Source of the DNA: Rhodoferax sp. | Lineage (GTDB): Bacteria > Pseudomonadota > Gammaproteobacteria > Burkholderiales > Burkholderiaceae_C | Direction: 5' to 3' | Assembly (NCBI GenBank): GCA_021731215.1 | Contig: JAKFXU010000303.1 | Coordinates: 1-14,965 of the forward strand | DNA: 14,965 nt | Shown here: positions 1-7,986 of the stretch, piece after piece | Position numbering within the stretch: the stretch's first letter is position 1 | Layout of the letters: each line of letters opens with the position of its first letter | Made by a program: the position numbers and the translations under genes | The notes under the pieces: generated by a model | Database searches by the model: none | What the model was told of the DNA's origin: nothing | What the model saw: only the letters and a program-made list of their open reading frames with translations

Positions 1-127
1 TGTGGAAGATCGCCCAGGACGGCGGTCTAAGCATGACAGACGGCAATGGTGGATTTTTTAGTGGCCCGACAAACAACGTCAACAAAACCCTCATGGCCTT
101 CGCCATGCAAAAGTATTACGAGGAAAC
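1..127 (+). repeat. Direct repeat A, copy 1
   Basis: Base-for-base identical to 2619-2745 (offset 2618) by direct reading; the first mismatch is at 128. Similarity continues without gaps at the same offset to about 620 but with many substitutions. The repeat may extend beyond the left edge of the window. Confidence 0.95.
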
Positions 128-965
128 GGCCACCAGCGCGGGCTACAGCAAGGAACTCTTCACCGACCTGGGCACGGCGGGCGAGGGCAGCAACGGCATC
201 CGTTTTGACATGGCCGACGTGTCCACGACATTCAAGACGGCTTTCGACAACAACGACAAGCTCAATCTCAAAGACGCCAAGGGCTTCGACCTCTATTTCA
301 AAAACTACCTCCTGCAAGCCACCTTCACAGACAGCGAACGCCAGCTCATTCAATCCATGCTGCCCTTCATGCGCGATTGGTACGTGCAGGCGGGCACCAG
401 CAGCATGGTGGCCACCGACACCCTCAACCGGGGAGCCTTCATGCTCGGCGGGGTGGGCGCCGACACCCTGACCGGCGGCACGGTCGCTGACCTGCTGGTG
501 GGCAATGCGGGTAACGACCGCTTGAACGGCGGCGCGGGTGCCGATGCTTTGCTCGGCGGTACGGGCGACGACTCGCTGGACGGTGGCTCGGGTAACGACA
601 GCCTGCTGGGCGGTGCAGACAACGACACCCTGGTTGGGGGTGCTGGCAAAGACACCTACATCTACAACGTGGGCGACGGCATAGACACCCTCTACGACAC
701 CAGGGGAGAAAACAACATCCTGCGCTTTGGCGCGGGTGTCAACAAAGACAACATCAAACTGAACCTGGGCTCGCTGCTGCTGAACCTGGGCAATGGCGAC
801 CGGGTGCACATCGCCGGCTTCGACCAGAACGATGTCTTCAACAGCTCGACCATCAGCGGATTCGAGTTTGCCGATGGCACGACGCTGAGCACGAATGAAC
901 TGCTGGCCCGCGCCGCAACCAACGATGCGAACTATGGAAATTCATTTGAAAGGAAAGCGGCATGA
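1..965 (+). CDS. RTX (haemolysin-type Ca-binding) protein, short paralog of the lipase gene downstream; 5' end outside window
   Basis: The frame is open from the first full codon (position 3) and matches the 2092-residue protein downstream from its residue 311 on, so the gene starts upstream and the internal ATG at 33 is not the true start. The visible 320 residues are a helical linker of about 145 residues, a block of GGxGxDxLxGG nonapeptides (about 441-655) that should bind Ca2+ outside the cell, and one haemolysin-type Ca-binding-related module (about 655-900, ending FADGTTLST). By analogy with the paralog the missing N-terminus probably carries a lipase domain, but this is inferred. The protein stops about 20 residues after that module and has no visible counterpart of the paralog's C-terminal secretion segment, so it may be a shortened copy or use another signal. 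Its stop overlaps the next gene's start (ATGA), suggesting translational coupling. The RTX assignment is secure; the function is not. Confidence 0.85.
   Translation, partial: WKIAQDGGLSMTDGNGGFFSGPTNNVNKTLMAFAMQKYYEETATSAGYSKELFTDLGTAGEGSNGIRFDMADVSTTFKTAFDNNDKLNLKDAKGFDLYFKNYLLQATFTDSERQLIQSMLPFMRDWYVQAGTSSMVATDTLNRGAFMLGGVGADTLTGGTVADLLVGNAGNDRLNGGAGADALLGGTGDDSLDGGSGNDSLLGGADNDTLVGGAGKDTYIYNVGDGIDTLYDTRGENNILRFGAGVNKDNIKLNLGSLLLNLGNGDRVHIAGFDQNDVFNSSTISGFEFADGTTLSTNELLARAATNDANYGNSFERKAA
629..739 (+). repeat. Direct repeat B, copy 1
   Basis: 111 bp matching 4441-4551 at offset 3812 with four mismatches by my reading. It encodes the start of a Ca-binding-related module ([20 protein letters not shown]). 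Collinear similarity continues to about 892, where 32 bases (861-892) are again identical to 4673-4704. Confidence 0.9.
949..954 (+). promoter_or_regulatory. Shine-Dalgarno site of the lipoprotein gene
   Basis: AAAGGA lies 7 nt before the ATG at 962, inside the last codons of the upstream RTX gene. It supports this start although the two genes overlap by 4 bp. Confidence 0.6.
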
Positions 966-1642
966 ATCACGAACATTTTTTGTTGAGAGTATTCAAAACA
1001 ATCGGATTGACATTAACCTTGGGGGTGAGTATGAGCGCATGTGCTGCGACGATGAGTTGGAAAGAAGAGGTACGCCTGCACGATGGACGAGTAATTGTCG
1101 CCGAGCGTTTTTACAATCTTGGTGGATATCCAACGATAGATAGCCGGGAGCGTAAATCACTTGATCAAACCGTTATCTTTACCTTGCCTGGATCGAGTAA
1201 TAAAATAACATGGAAGATGGGTTTTCGGGATTCAGAACCTGAACCGAATAGTCTAAATTTACTGCTTCTGGATGTGGTGAATGGCACACCTTACATTGCC
1301 ACTTATCCAGCTGGAGTTATTGCCTACAACAAATGGGGAAGCCCTAATCCACCTTATATTTTCTTCAAACATGACAGCACAGCATGGCGGCGTATCTCGC
1401 TTGAAGAATTTCCGGAGGAACTTATTAAGACGAATGTAATTGTTGGTCGACCACCCGCCAAATTACTCAAATCTTTTTACACGTTTGAAGAAGTGGAAAA
1501 ACAAAATTACGACATCAGCACCAAGGAATACAAAACTATCCTCCGCACGCCGCTTGACCATTGGAAGCCGCGCCCGGAACATAAGGGTCCTAAAGCACCG
1601 CATCCGATTGCGTCACCGAACACGACGGACGGCAAAAAGTAA
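962..1642 (+). CDS. Probable secreted lipoprotein of unknown function between two RTX genes
   Basis: This 226-residue protein has a short basic N-terminus, a hydrophobic stretch (about residues 11-24) and the sequence SMSAC, which could be a lipobox with Cys27 as the lipidated residue. Cleavage after an AxA-type site is the alternative. The mature part begins with a WKEEV segment, then DGR, a GGYPTIDSRER segment, a WK motif and a conserved-looking NKWGSPNPPYIFFK segment (about residues 122-135). The C-terminal 30 residues are rich in Pro, Lys and His. I do not recognise a named family. The start overlaps the upstream RTX gene by 4 bp and the next RTX gene begins 48 bp downstream, so the three probably form one transcript. 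The gene is clearly AT-richer than its neighbours (bases 1201-1260 have 21 G/C of 60, against 40 of 60 at 541-600), suggesting separate acquisition. A role as periplasmic partner or immunity protein for the lipases is a hypothesis from context only. Confidence 0.8.
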   Translation: MNHEHFLLRVFKTIGLTLTLGVSMSACAATMSWKEEVRLHDGRVIVAERFYNLGGYPTIDSRERKSLDQTVIFTLPGSSNKITWKMGFRDSEPEPNSLNLLLLDVVNGTPYIATYPAGVIAYNKWGSPNPPYIFFKHDSTAWRRISLEEFPEELIKTNVIVGRPPAKLLKSFYTFEEVEKQNYDISTKEYKTILRTPLDHWKPRPEHKGPKAPHPIASPNTTDGKK

Positions 1643-1680
1643 ATCACTTTCTCAACTTGAATCATTCATTACTCAAAACA

Positions 1681-1685
1681 GGGGA
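1681..1685 (+). promoter_or_regulatory. Shine-Dalgarno site of the large lipase/RTX gene
   Basis: GGGGA, preceded by A, ends 5 nt before the ATG at 1691 and supports that start. I see no convincing promoter in the 48-bp gap 1643-1690, so the gene is probably read through from upstream. Confidence 0.55.
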
Positions 1686-1690
1686 ACATC

Positions 1691-2410
1691 ATGGCTACAG
1701 ACATCGAATATGCGCTCATGGCAGGACGGGTTTATCAAAGCACTCGTGGAATGATCAACTGGCTTCCCGATCTCCAATCGCTGGGCTGGACGGAGTTTTT
1801 TCCACAGCAAGAATCCAGCGGTTTTGAGGCCGTCTCATTCCAGAGGGGCAACGAAATTGTCATTTCCTTTGCTGGCACGGGTTCCAATGTGGACTGGTGG
1901 GCCAATGGTGGTGGTTTCTTCGGTGTGACTTCGGATCAACTCAGGCAAGCAGCGGATTATTACCTTCAAGTCAAAACCGCCAACCCCAACGCCATCATCA
2001 GTTTCACCGGCCACTCATTGGGCGGCGGACTGGCTTCGTTGATGGCGGTTTTCTTTGGGGAGACTGCCACGACCTTTGACCAGGCGCCTTTCAGGAACTC
2101 CGCCAGTTTTCAAGTGGCCACTGAACTCAAGGACTACCTGTTAAATCAGAAAGGCTATAGCGCTCTCGCCCTTCAAAGTCTTACCAACTTCATCAGCATT
2201 GCCGGCACCAGCGGCGGCATTCCAAATGAAAGCAATGTCCGCGATTTCAGCGTGCAAGGGGAAGTCCTGAGTGCTGCTTCTTGGGCCAGGATAGGTACAC
2301 CAACCAGTCTGACACACGGCGCTCCGGACCTGACGCTGGCTTTTGACCTGCACTCACAAGCCTTGCTCACTGCTTTCTTGCAGAGCGACCAAATCGCTCC
2401 AGCCCAACAC
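1691..2410 (+). other. Class 3 lipase-like catalytic domain
   Basis: Residues 1-240 of the large protein. The nucleophile elbow GHSLGG (Ser109, codon 2015-2017) follows an ISFT strand. It is followed by LASLMAVFF and TTFDQAPF, the position where class 3 lipases carry a TFGxPRxG-like strand. DLHSQALL at residues 219-226 offers the catalytic His. Similar lipase modules occur in type VI and type I secreted phospholipases; lipid specificity cannot be read from the sequence. Confidence 0.75.
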
Positions 2411-5400
2411 TCGTTGCGCGATGTCACCTTCATGCTGCCGGATGTGGTGCGGATGATTTTTGATTCGAATTTGTACTACAACGACCCAAACATTAAGGAC
2501 AATCCCAAAGAGAACTTCATCGAACGCCTCGTGCGCCATCAGAACGGTGTGGCGGGTCTGAAACCCGCTGAAACCCCAGTCCCCGCCGACGCCATGCTGA
2601 CCCGCTTCACCAGTGACCTGTGGAAGATCGCCCAGGACGGCGGTCTAAGCATGACAGACGGCAATGGTGGATTTTTTAGTGGCCCGACAAACAACGTCAA
2701 CAAAACCCTCATGGCCTTCGCCATGCAAAAGTATTACGAGGAAACTACCACCAGCGCGGGCTACAGCAAGGAGCTGTTCACCGACCTCGCCACCGCAGGC
2801 GAAGGCAGCGGCGGCATCCGCTTCGACATGGCCGACGTGGCCGCCAAGTTCGCCACGGCCTTTGCGCAGGGCGACAGGCTCACCCTCTCCGATGCCAAGG
2901 GCTATGAGCAGTATTTCAAGACCTACCTGCAGCAATCGACCTTCACCGTCGAAGAACGCAGCGCGATCGCCGCCATGCTGCTCAACCTGCGCGACTGGTA
3001 CGTGCAGGCGGGGGCCGGCGGCATGACGGCCACCGACACGCTCAATCGCGGCGCCTTCATGCTCGGGGGCGCGGGCGACGACAGCCTGACCGGCGGCACG
3101 GCAGCCGACCTGCTGGTGGGCAATGCGGGCAATGACCGCTTGAACGGCGGCGCGGGTGCCGATGTCTTGCTCGGCGGCATGGGCACTGACACGCTCGATG
3201 GTGGAGCCGGCAACGACAGCCTGCTGGGTGGCGCTGGCGCCGACAGCTACCAGTTCAGCGGCAACTTCGGGCTGGACAGCGTGCAAGACACCGATGGCCA
3301 GGGCAGCCTGAACGTGGCTGGCACATCGCCACTCAACGGCGGCAAGCAAATCGCCGCCAGCGTGTGGGAGTCCGACGACAGGCAATACCGCTACACCCAG
3401 GTCGAAGGCCAGCTCATCGTGAGCCTGAACACGCCCGCCAGTGGCAGCCTGAACGGCGCCATCATCGTCAAAGACTGGATCGGCGGTCAGTTGGGGCTAG
3501 CGCTTGCGGGCACGGCAGCAGCGCCGGTGACTACCGGTACCTTGACCGGCGACTTTATCAAGGCACAGAATGAAGCCGGCACCGAACTGCTGTTGGGCGC
3601 CGATGGCAACTATGTGAGCGCCGGACCCCAGCCCGGCGCGGCCGACCTCATCACTGGCAGCGCCGGGGCTGACCTGATCCAGGGCCTGGGCGGGGATGAC
3701 GCCTTGCTCGGCCTGGGGGGTGATGACGTGATAGAAGGTGGCGCGGGCAATGATGTGCTGCAAGGTGGTCTGGGGCGCGACACGCTCAATGGCGGCGCGG
3801 GCAATGATGTCATCTACGGGTCGAGCAATGGCTGGCTGACCTACCCTGTTTTTGTTGACTACCCGCCGCTGCCGTCGCTCAACCCCATCGTTCTGGGCCA
3901 GGGCTACAACTGGGTGTGGTCCTCATGGGGTTTGGATGCTGATGGCATCCACAATGGCTTCCTTACGAACACTGTGGGCCGTGACCAGCAACCAGGCGAC
4001 GACGGCAACCTGATCGATGGCGGCGCGGGACTGGACTTCATCATGGCCGGTACCGGCTCGGACGTGGTACATGGCGGCGACGATGCCGATGATGTGCTGG
4101 GCATGGAGGGCAACGACCTGTTGTTCGGCGACGGTGGCAACGACCGCATTTATGGCGATGGACCCAACGACGCTTCACGGGTGACGTACACCCCCCCCGA
4201 ACGGCACGGCTACGACGTGATTGTTGGCGGTGCGGGCGACGACCTGCTGCTGGGTCAGGGCCGGGACGATGTGCTGTTCGGCGGTGCAGATGACGACGTG
4301 CTGTACGGTGATGATCGCGACGATGCCAACACGCCGGTGGAAATCCACGGCAACGATTACCTGGACGGCGGCAGCGGAGCGGATAAGCTCTTCGGCAATG
4401 GCGGTGACGACATCCTGATTGGCGGCACGGGCGACGACATCCTGGTTGGGGGTGCTGGCAACGACACCTACATCTACAACCTGGGCGACGGCATAGACAC
4501 CCTTTACGACACCAGGGGGGAAAACAACATCCTGCGCTTTGGCGCGGGTGTTGACAGCAATAACATCACGCTGCGGCTGGGCTCGCTGATGCTGGACCTG
4601 GGCAACGGTGATGCGGTGCATGTGGAAGGCTTCGATACGCAGGATGTGTTCGCCGGTGCGGCAATTGGCATGTTCGAGTTTGCCGATGGCACGACGCTGA
4701 GCACCCAGCAATTGCTGGCACGGGGGTTCGATCTGGACGGAACGGCGGGCGATGACTGGGTGCAGGGCACCAACACCACGGATCGTATCAACGGGTTGGC
4801 GGGAAACGACACCTTGCTGGGTGCCATGGGCGCCGACATCATCCACGGCGGCGATGGCGCCGACCAGATCGTCGGTGATATGGGGGGCACGGATCAGGCC
4901 GGCGATGCGGACATGCTGTTCGGCGATGCTGGCAATGATTTGCTGGTCAGCCAAGGGGGTAATGACACCCTGGACGGAGGGGCCGACAACGATGAATTGC
5001 AAGGCGGCGAAGGGGATGACATTCTTTTCGGTGGTGACGGCGATGACAGACTCTTCGGACAGGCTGGCAACGACACGCTAGCTGGCGGCGCCGGGGCAGA
5101 TATATTGGTAGGAGACGCGGGCAACGACACTTACCGCTTTGGCCGGGGTGATGGTGCCGACATCATCTATGACCAGGATGACACCGGCGGCAACATCGAT
5201 CGCGTGGAGTTCGGATCAGACGTCACCGCATACGACGTGATCGCCTCGCGAGAGTTTGGAACCTACAACTTGCAGTTGCGCATCAGCGGCACGAATGATG
5301 TGCTCACACTTGCCAATTACTATTACAGCGCAACGCACCAAGTGGAAGAAATTTGCTTTGTCGACGGAACAGTCTGGACTCCTGCGACGCTGCCCAATTT

Positions 5401-7969
5401 CATCTTGGGTAGCTACGACAGCGAACAGTTGTATGGAACTTCCGCTGCGGATGTATTTCAGTCAGGTGCAGGCAGTGACATCATGGTCGGCTACGCGGGC
5501 AACGACATCTATCGATTCAGCCGGGGCGATGGCGCAGACATGATCTTCGATGTCGACGCCACGCCCGGCAACATGGATGCGGTGGTGTTTGCGGCCAACA
5601 TTGATCCCGCACTGGCGCACTTTTCACGGGTCGACAATGACTTGGACATCAACGTCGGATATGGTGACTTGGTACGAATTGCCAACTACTTCGACAACGA
5701 CGGCGTTACACCGAGTAGCGTGGAGCAAATCAAGTTTCTGTTTGATGGATCGGTCTGGACCCCCTCAATGGTTTTTGAAAAAATCAGCACAGGCACCGCT
5801 GGCGATGATGTGCTGTTTGGGCTCGACGCGAAGGCCGACACCTTGGACGGCCTGGCTGGCAACGATATTCTGTACAGCGGCGGCGGCGACGACACTCTGA
5901 TCGGCGGCATCGGCGACGATGCGCTGCACGGCCAGGCGGGTAGCGACACTTATGTGATTGGTCTGAACGCGGGTAATGATACGGTACTGGAGGATGCTGG
6001 CGGTCTTTTCAGTGACAACGACCGACTGGTGCTGACCGATGGCATCAACTATGGCGATGTGGTGTTTTCTCGCAATGGCAGTGACCTGCTGATCACCAGC
6101 GTCGACAAGGGTTTTTCCACCCGCGTGGTGGGGCAGTTTGGTTCGGATGGCGATGCCAACGGTGTGGAGCAGGTCGTATTTGCAAACGACCTGACGCTGG
6201 ACCGGGCCGCGCTCAAGCTCGAAGTTTTTCGCCCCACGAATGGCGACGATTTACTGGAAGGCGACGACTCTGGCGAGACAGTGGATGCCCTGGCAGGCAA
6301 CGACACGGTGTATGGCAGGGGTGGTAACGACATACTGCGTGGCAACACCGGTGTGGATACCCTGTATGGCGGATTGGGTGACGACACCTTTGTGTTCGAG
6401 TTGGGAGATGGTGCCGACACCGTATTGGATGCAGATCCAGTTACGGGCGGTGCCGGGATGGACACCTTGCGTTTTGGCAGTGGCATCAACGCAGCAGCGA
6501 TTACCGCCAGCCGCCAAGGGGGTGATCTGTTGCTAACCGTAAACGCGACCGACAGCGTCACCATTCGCAACTACTTTGCCCTGGGTGACTTGGAGCGCAT
6601 CAGCTTTGCCGATGGAACGATATGGACGCAGGCCACGATTGCACAGAAGTTTCCTATCAACGGAACCAGCGGTGCCGACACGCTGCAAGGTAGCAATGCA
6701 GCGGACGTGATCAACGGGAGTGCTAACCCTGGCGGCACCACGGATGTCATTTATGGCTACGGCGGCGATGATGTGCTAGATGGTGGTGCCGGTGCCGATG
6801 TCATCTACGGGGGCAATGGGAACGACACCATTCGTGGCGGCGTGGATACGGCCAGAAAGATAACCTGGCGCGATACGCTGTACGGTGAGGGGGGCGACGA
6901 TTACGTCGTGATTGGCAATGCGCCTGCTGATGTGTGGGGTGGCGATGGTAACGACATATTGGTTGGCAGTGGCGCAATCAACGGCGGGAACGGAAATAAC
7001 TTGTTCATTGGCGGAGCCGGTTTGAATTACTATGAATTTGCCAACACGGGAAATAATATTTTCATCCCAGGCAAGGCTGGGGCCTCATTGCGTGAGGGTG
7101 ACTACTTCCCGAATCAAAATGAAACAGCGCCGACTGGCCGTAACGCTACTTTGTGGAACTATGGGGATGCATCGTCATCTATTGAAAGATACGGAAACGT
7201 ATGGCCCGCCAATGATGTGGTGTCGGTGGGGAAAACTCAGTACAGCAAACTTGGAATTGGTGGCGGTGTTGGTTTTTCAGGTCTATCCTTGAAAGCAGGC
7301 ACCACGGCTATTTCAGGAGCGAACTACGACGGATATGACGGTCGCAACCAAACCAAATACCTTCAATTCATTGTGTCCAGCGCAGACTACAGTGCCGCGT
7401 CAACCGATCCGCTGAAGAATAAAAAGGTGGTGGTCGTTGATTTTGAAGCCTTTGGCCGCGACTTCTATGCAACAGCTACCAGCAACCGGACCTATGACAT
7501 CCTGGCTGGCCTGCGACGCCACATCGTCTGGAGCAGCGACACCGAGGCCTTTGGTGGCGCCATTGCCTATGAGTACGGAACCAAAGGCAATGCTAATGCA
7601 GTATCGCTGGACGTGCAACGTGCCATATTGGCCGATCCGAACTTGAATTTGTATGGACAACCCATCAGTGGGGCACCAACGCAAGCCCAAGCACAAATGA
7701 TGTCTGTCAATATTACTCAGAGCACCTCGTCGAAGGACCTGTTCAGTACCACGGTGGATAATACGGCGCTGCTTTTGAGTTCGACGTTCGCAATCGCGAG
7801 CCCAACCGCAGACATCCAGACCAGTAATGGTATGACCCTGCTGGACAGCCAGGTACAAAGCCTGGTGGACGCCATGGCGGCGTTCTCGCCACCGGCGGCG
7901 GGGCAGACCACGCTGTCTGCGAGCTATGCGTCAGCGTTGTCTCCGGTGATTGTGGCGAATTGGCAGTAA
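1691..7969 (+). CDS. Giant secreted lipase with RTX Ca-binding repeats (type I secretion substrate)
   Basis: This 2092-residue protein has no N-terminal signal peptide, as expected for a type I secretion substrate. Residues 1-240 resemble a class 3 alpha/beta-hydrolase lipase: an [10 protein letters not shown] strand with a likely oxyanion loop, then GHSLGG with nucleophile Ser109. His221 in DLHSQALL is a candidate catalytic His; I could not place the Asp with confidence. Residues 300-445 are a linker shared with the upstream gene. RTX nonapeptides occur at about 451-518, 655-710, 775-926, 1018-1148, 1245-1272, 1368-1420, 1515-1565 and 1655-1777. Five haemolysin-type Ca-binding-related modules sit between them (about 933-1011, 1149-1235, 1273-1362, 1423-1507, 1570-1645), mostly ending F-x-DG-x-x-W/L. 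Residues 1778-2050 lack RTX repeats and are unrecognised. The last 40 residues look like the secretion signal. Expected action: export by an ABC/MFP/TolC system not encoded here, Ca2+-driven folding outside, and lipid hydrolysis. Substrate unknown. Confidence 0.9.
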   Translation: MATDIEYALMAGRVYQSTRGMINWLPDLQSLGWTEFFPQQESSGFEAVSFQRGNEIVISFAGTGSNVDWWANGGGFFGVTSDQLRQAADYYLQVKTANPNAIISFTGHSLGGGLASLMAVFFGETATTFDQAPFRNSASFQVATELKDYLLNQKGYSALALQSLTNFISIAGTSGGIPNESNVRDFSVQGEVLSAASWARIGTPTSLTHGAPDLTLAFDLHSQALLTAFLQSDQIAPAQHSLRDVTFMLPDVVRMIFDSNLYYNDPNIKDNPKENFIERLVRHQNGVAGLKPAETPVPADAMLTRFTSDLWKIAQDGGLSMTDGNGGFFSGPTNNVNKTLMAFAMQKYYEETTTSAGYSKELFTDLATAGEGSGGIRFDMADVAAKFATAFAQGDRLTLSDAKGYEQYFKTYLQQSTFTVEERSAIAAMLLNLRDWYVQAGAGGMTATDTLNRGAFMLGGAGDDSLTGGTAADLLVGNAGNDRLNGGAGADVLLGGMGTDTLDGGAGNDSLLGGAGADSYQFSGNFGLDSVQDTDGQGSLNVAGTSPLNGGKQIAASVWESDDRQYRYTQVEGQLIVSLNTPASGSLNGAIIVKDWIGGQLGLALAGTAAAPVTTGTLTGDFIKAQNEAGTELLLGADGNYVSAGPQPGAADLITGSAGADLIQGLGGDDALLGLGGDDVIEGGAGNDVLQGGLGRDTLNGGAGNDVIYGSSNGWLTYPVFVDYPPLPSLNPIVLGQGYNWVWSSWGLDADGIHNGFLTNTVGRDQQPGDDGNLIDGGAGLDFIMAGTGSDVVHGGDDADDVLGMEGNDLLFGDGGNDRIYGDGPNDASRVTYTPPERHGYDVIVGGAGDDLLLGQGRDDVLFGGADDDVLYGDDRDDANTPVEIHGNDYLDGGSGADKLFGNGGDDILIGGTGDDILVGGAGNDTYIYNLGDGIDTLYDTRGENNILRFGAGVDSNNITLRLGSLMLDLGNGDAVHVEGFDTQDVFAGAAIGMFEFADGTTLSTQQLLARGFDLDGTAGDDWVQGTNTTDRINGLAGNDTLLGAMGADIIHGGDGADQIVGDMGGTDQAGDADMLFGDAGNDLLVSQGGNDTLDGGADNDELQGGEGDDILFGGDGDDRLFGQAGNDTLAGGAGADILVGDAGNDTYRFGRGDGADIIYDQDDTGGNIDRVEFGSDVTAYDVIASREFGTYNLQLRISGTNDVLTLANYYYSATHQVEEICFVDGTVWTPATLPNFILGSYDSEQLYGTSAADVFQSGAGSDIMVGYAGNDIYRFSRGDGADMIFDVDATPGNMDAVVFAANIDPALAHFSRVDNDLDINVGYGDLVRIANYFDNDGVTPSSVEQIKFLFDGSVWTPSMVFEKISTGTAGDDVLFGLDAKADTLDGLAGNDILYSGGGDDTLIGGIGDDALHGQAGSDTYVIGLNAGNDTVLEDAGGLFSDNDRLVLTDGINYGDVVFSRNGSDLLITSVDKGFSTRVVGQFGSDGDANGVEQVVFANDLTLDRAALKLEVFRPTNGDDLLEGDDSGETVDALAGNDTVYGRGGNDILRGNTGVDTLYGGLGDDTFVFELGDGADTVLDADPVTGGAGMDTLRFGSGINAAAITASRQGGDLLLTVNATDSVTIRNYFALGDLERISFADGTIWTQATIAQKFPINGTSGADTLQGSNAADVINGSANPGGTTDVIYGYGGDDVLDGGAGADVIYGGNGNDTIRGGVDTARKITWRDTLYGEGGDDYVVIGNAPADVWGGDGNDILVGSGAINGGNGNNLFIGGAGLNYYEFANTGNNIFIPGKAGASLREGDYFPNQNETAPTGRNATLWNYGDASSSIERYGNVWPANDVVSVGKTQYSKLGIGGGVGFSGLSLKAGTTAISGANYDGYDGRNQTKYLQFIVSSADYSAASTDPLKNKKVVVVDFEAFGRDFYATATSNRTYDILAGLRRHIVWSSDTEAFGGAIAYEYGTKGNANAVSLDVQRAILADPNLNLYGQPISGAPTQAQAQMMSVNITQSTSSKDLFSTTVDNTALLLSSTFAIASPTADIQTSNGMTLLDSQVQSLVDAMAAFSPPAAGQTTLSASYASALSPVIVANWQ
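2619..2745 (+). repeat. Direct repeat A, copy 2
   Basis: Second copy of the 127-bp perfect repeat. It encodes the linker after the lipase domain, residues 311-351 of the large protein, including [11 protein letters not shown]. Perfect identity beside diverged flanks suggests recent duplication or gene conversion between the paralogs. Confidence 0.95.
3041..7021 (+). repeat. RTX glycine/aspartate nonapeptide region with Ca-binding-related modules
   Basis: The translation shows tens of GGxGxDxLx units grouped in about eight blocks. They are separated by five longer modules of about 80-90 residues with a GDG-x-D-x-I-x-D start, an (R/V)-x-F-G strand and an F-x-DG end. The nonapeptides form Ca2+-loaded parallel beta-rolls in known RTX proteins. 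Reading the DNA repeats on the opposite strand gives long spurious ORFs. Confidence 0.9.
4441..4551 (+). repeat. Direct repeat B, copy 2
   Basis: Partner of 629-739. The offset jumps from 2618 (repeat A) to 3812 (repeat B), a difference of 1194 bp or 398 codons. The long gene therefore has an extra in-frame RTX block relative to the short one. Confidence 0.9.
7844..7966 (+). other. Putative C-terminal type I secretion signal
   Basis: Residues 2052-2092 contain an amphipathic stretch ([13 protein letters not shown]), a PPAAGQTTL turn and a SPVIVANWQ end. Uncleaved C-terminal signals of this kind, with a helix, a small-residue linker and a hydrophobic tail, are typical of betaproteobacterial RTX exporter substrates. 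The assignment rests on pattern recognition and position. No equivalent segment exists at the end of the shorter upstream paralog. Confidence 0.6.
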
Positions 7970-7986
7970 CAAGGGCCTGCACCACT

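Noticed and set aside
441..655. Short-period DNA repeats that could be mistaken for a CRISPR or satellite array
   Set aside because: The periodicity is 27 bp in frame and encodes degenerate RTX nonapeptides; there are no conserved repeats with unique spacers.
2645..3385. Minus-strand open frame in the RTX linker, with a similar one at 27-809
   Set aside because: Both are mirror images of the same RTX-encoding DNA. Gly/Asp codons read backwards give Ala/Val-rich frames without stops, so the resemblance only reflects the paralogous sense genes.
4175..5002. Minus-strand open frame within the RTX repeats
   Set aside because: Same antisense effect of GGC/GAC repeat codons; no start context or domain.
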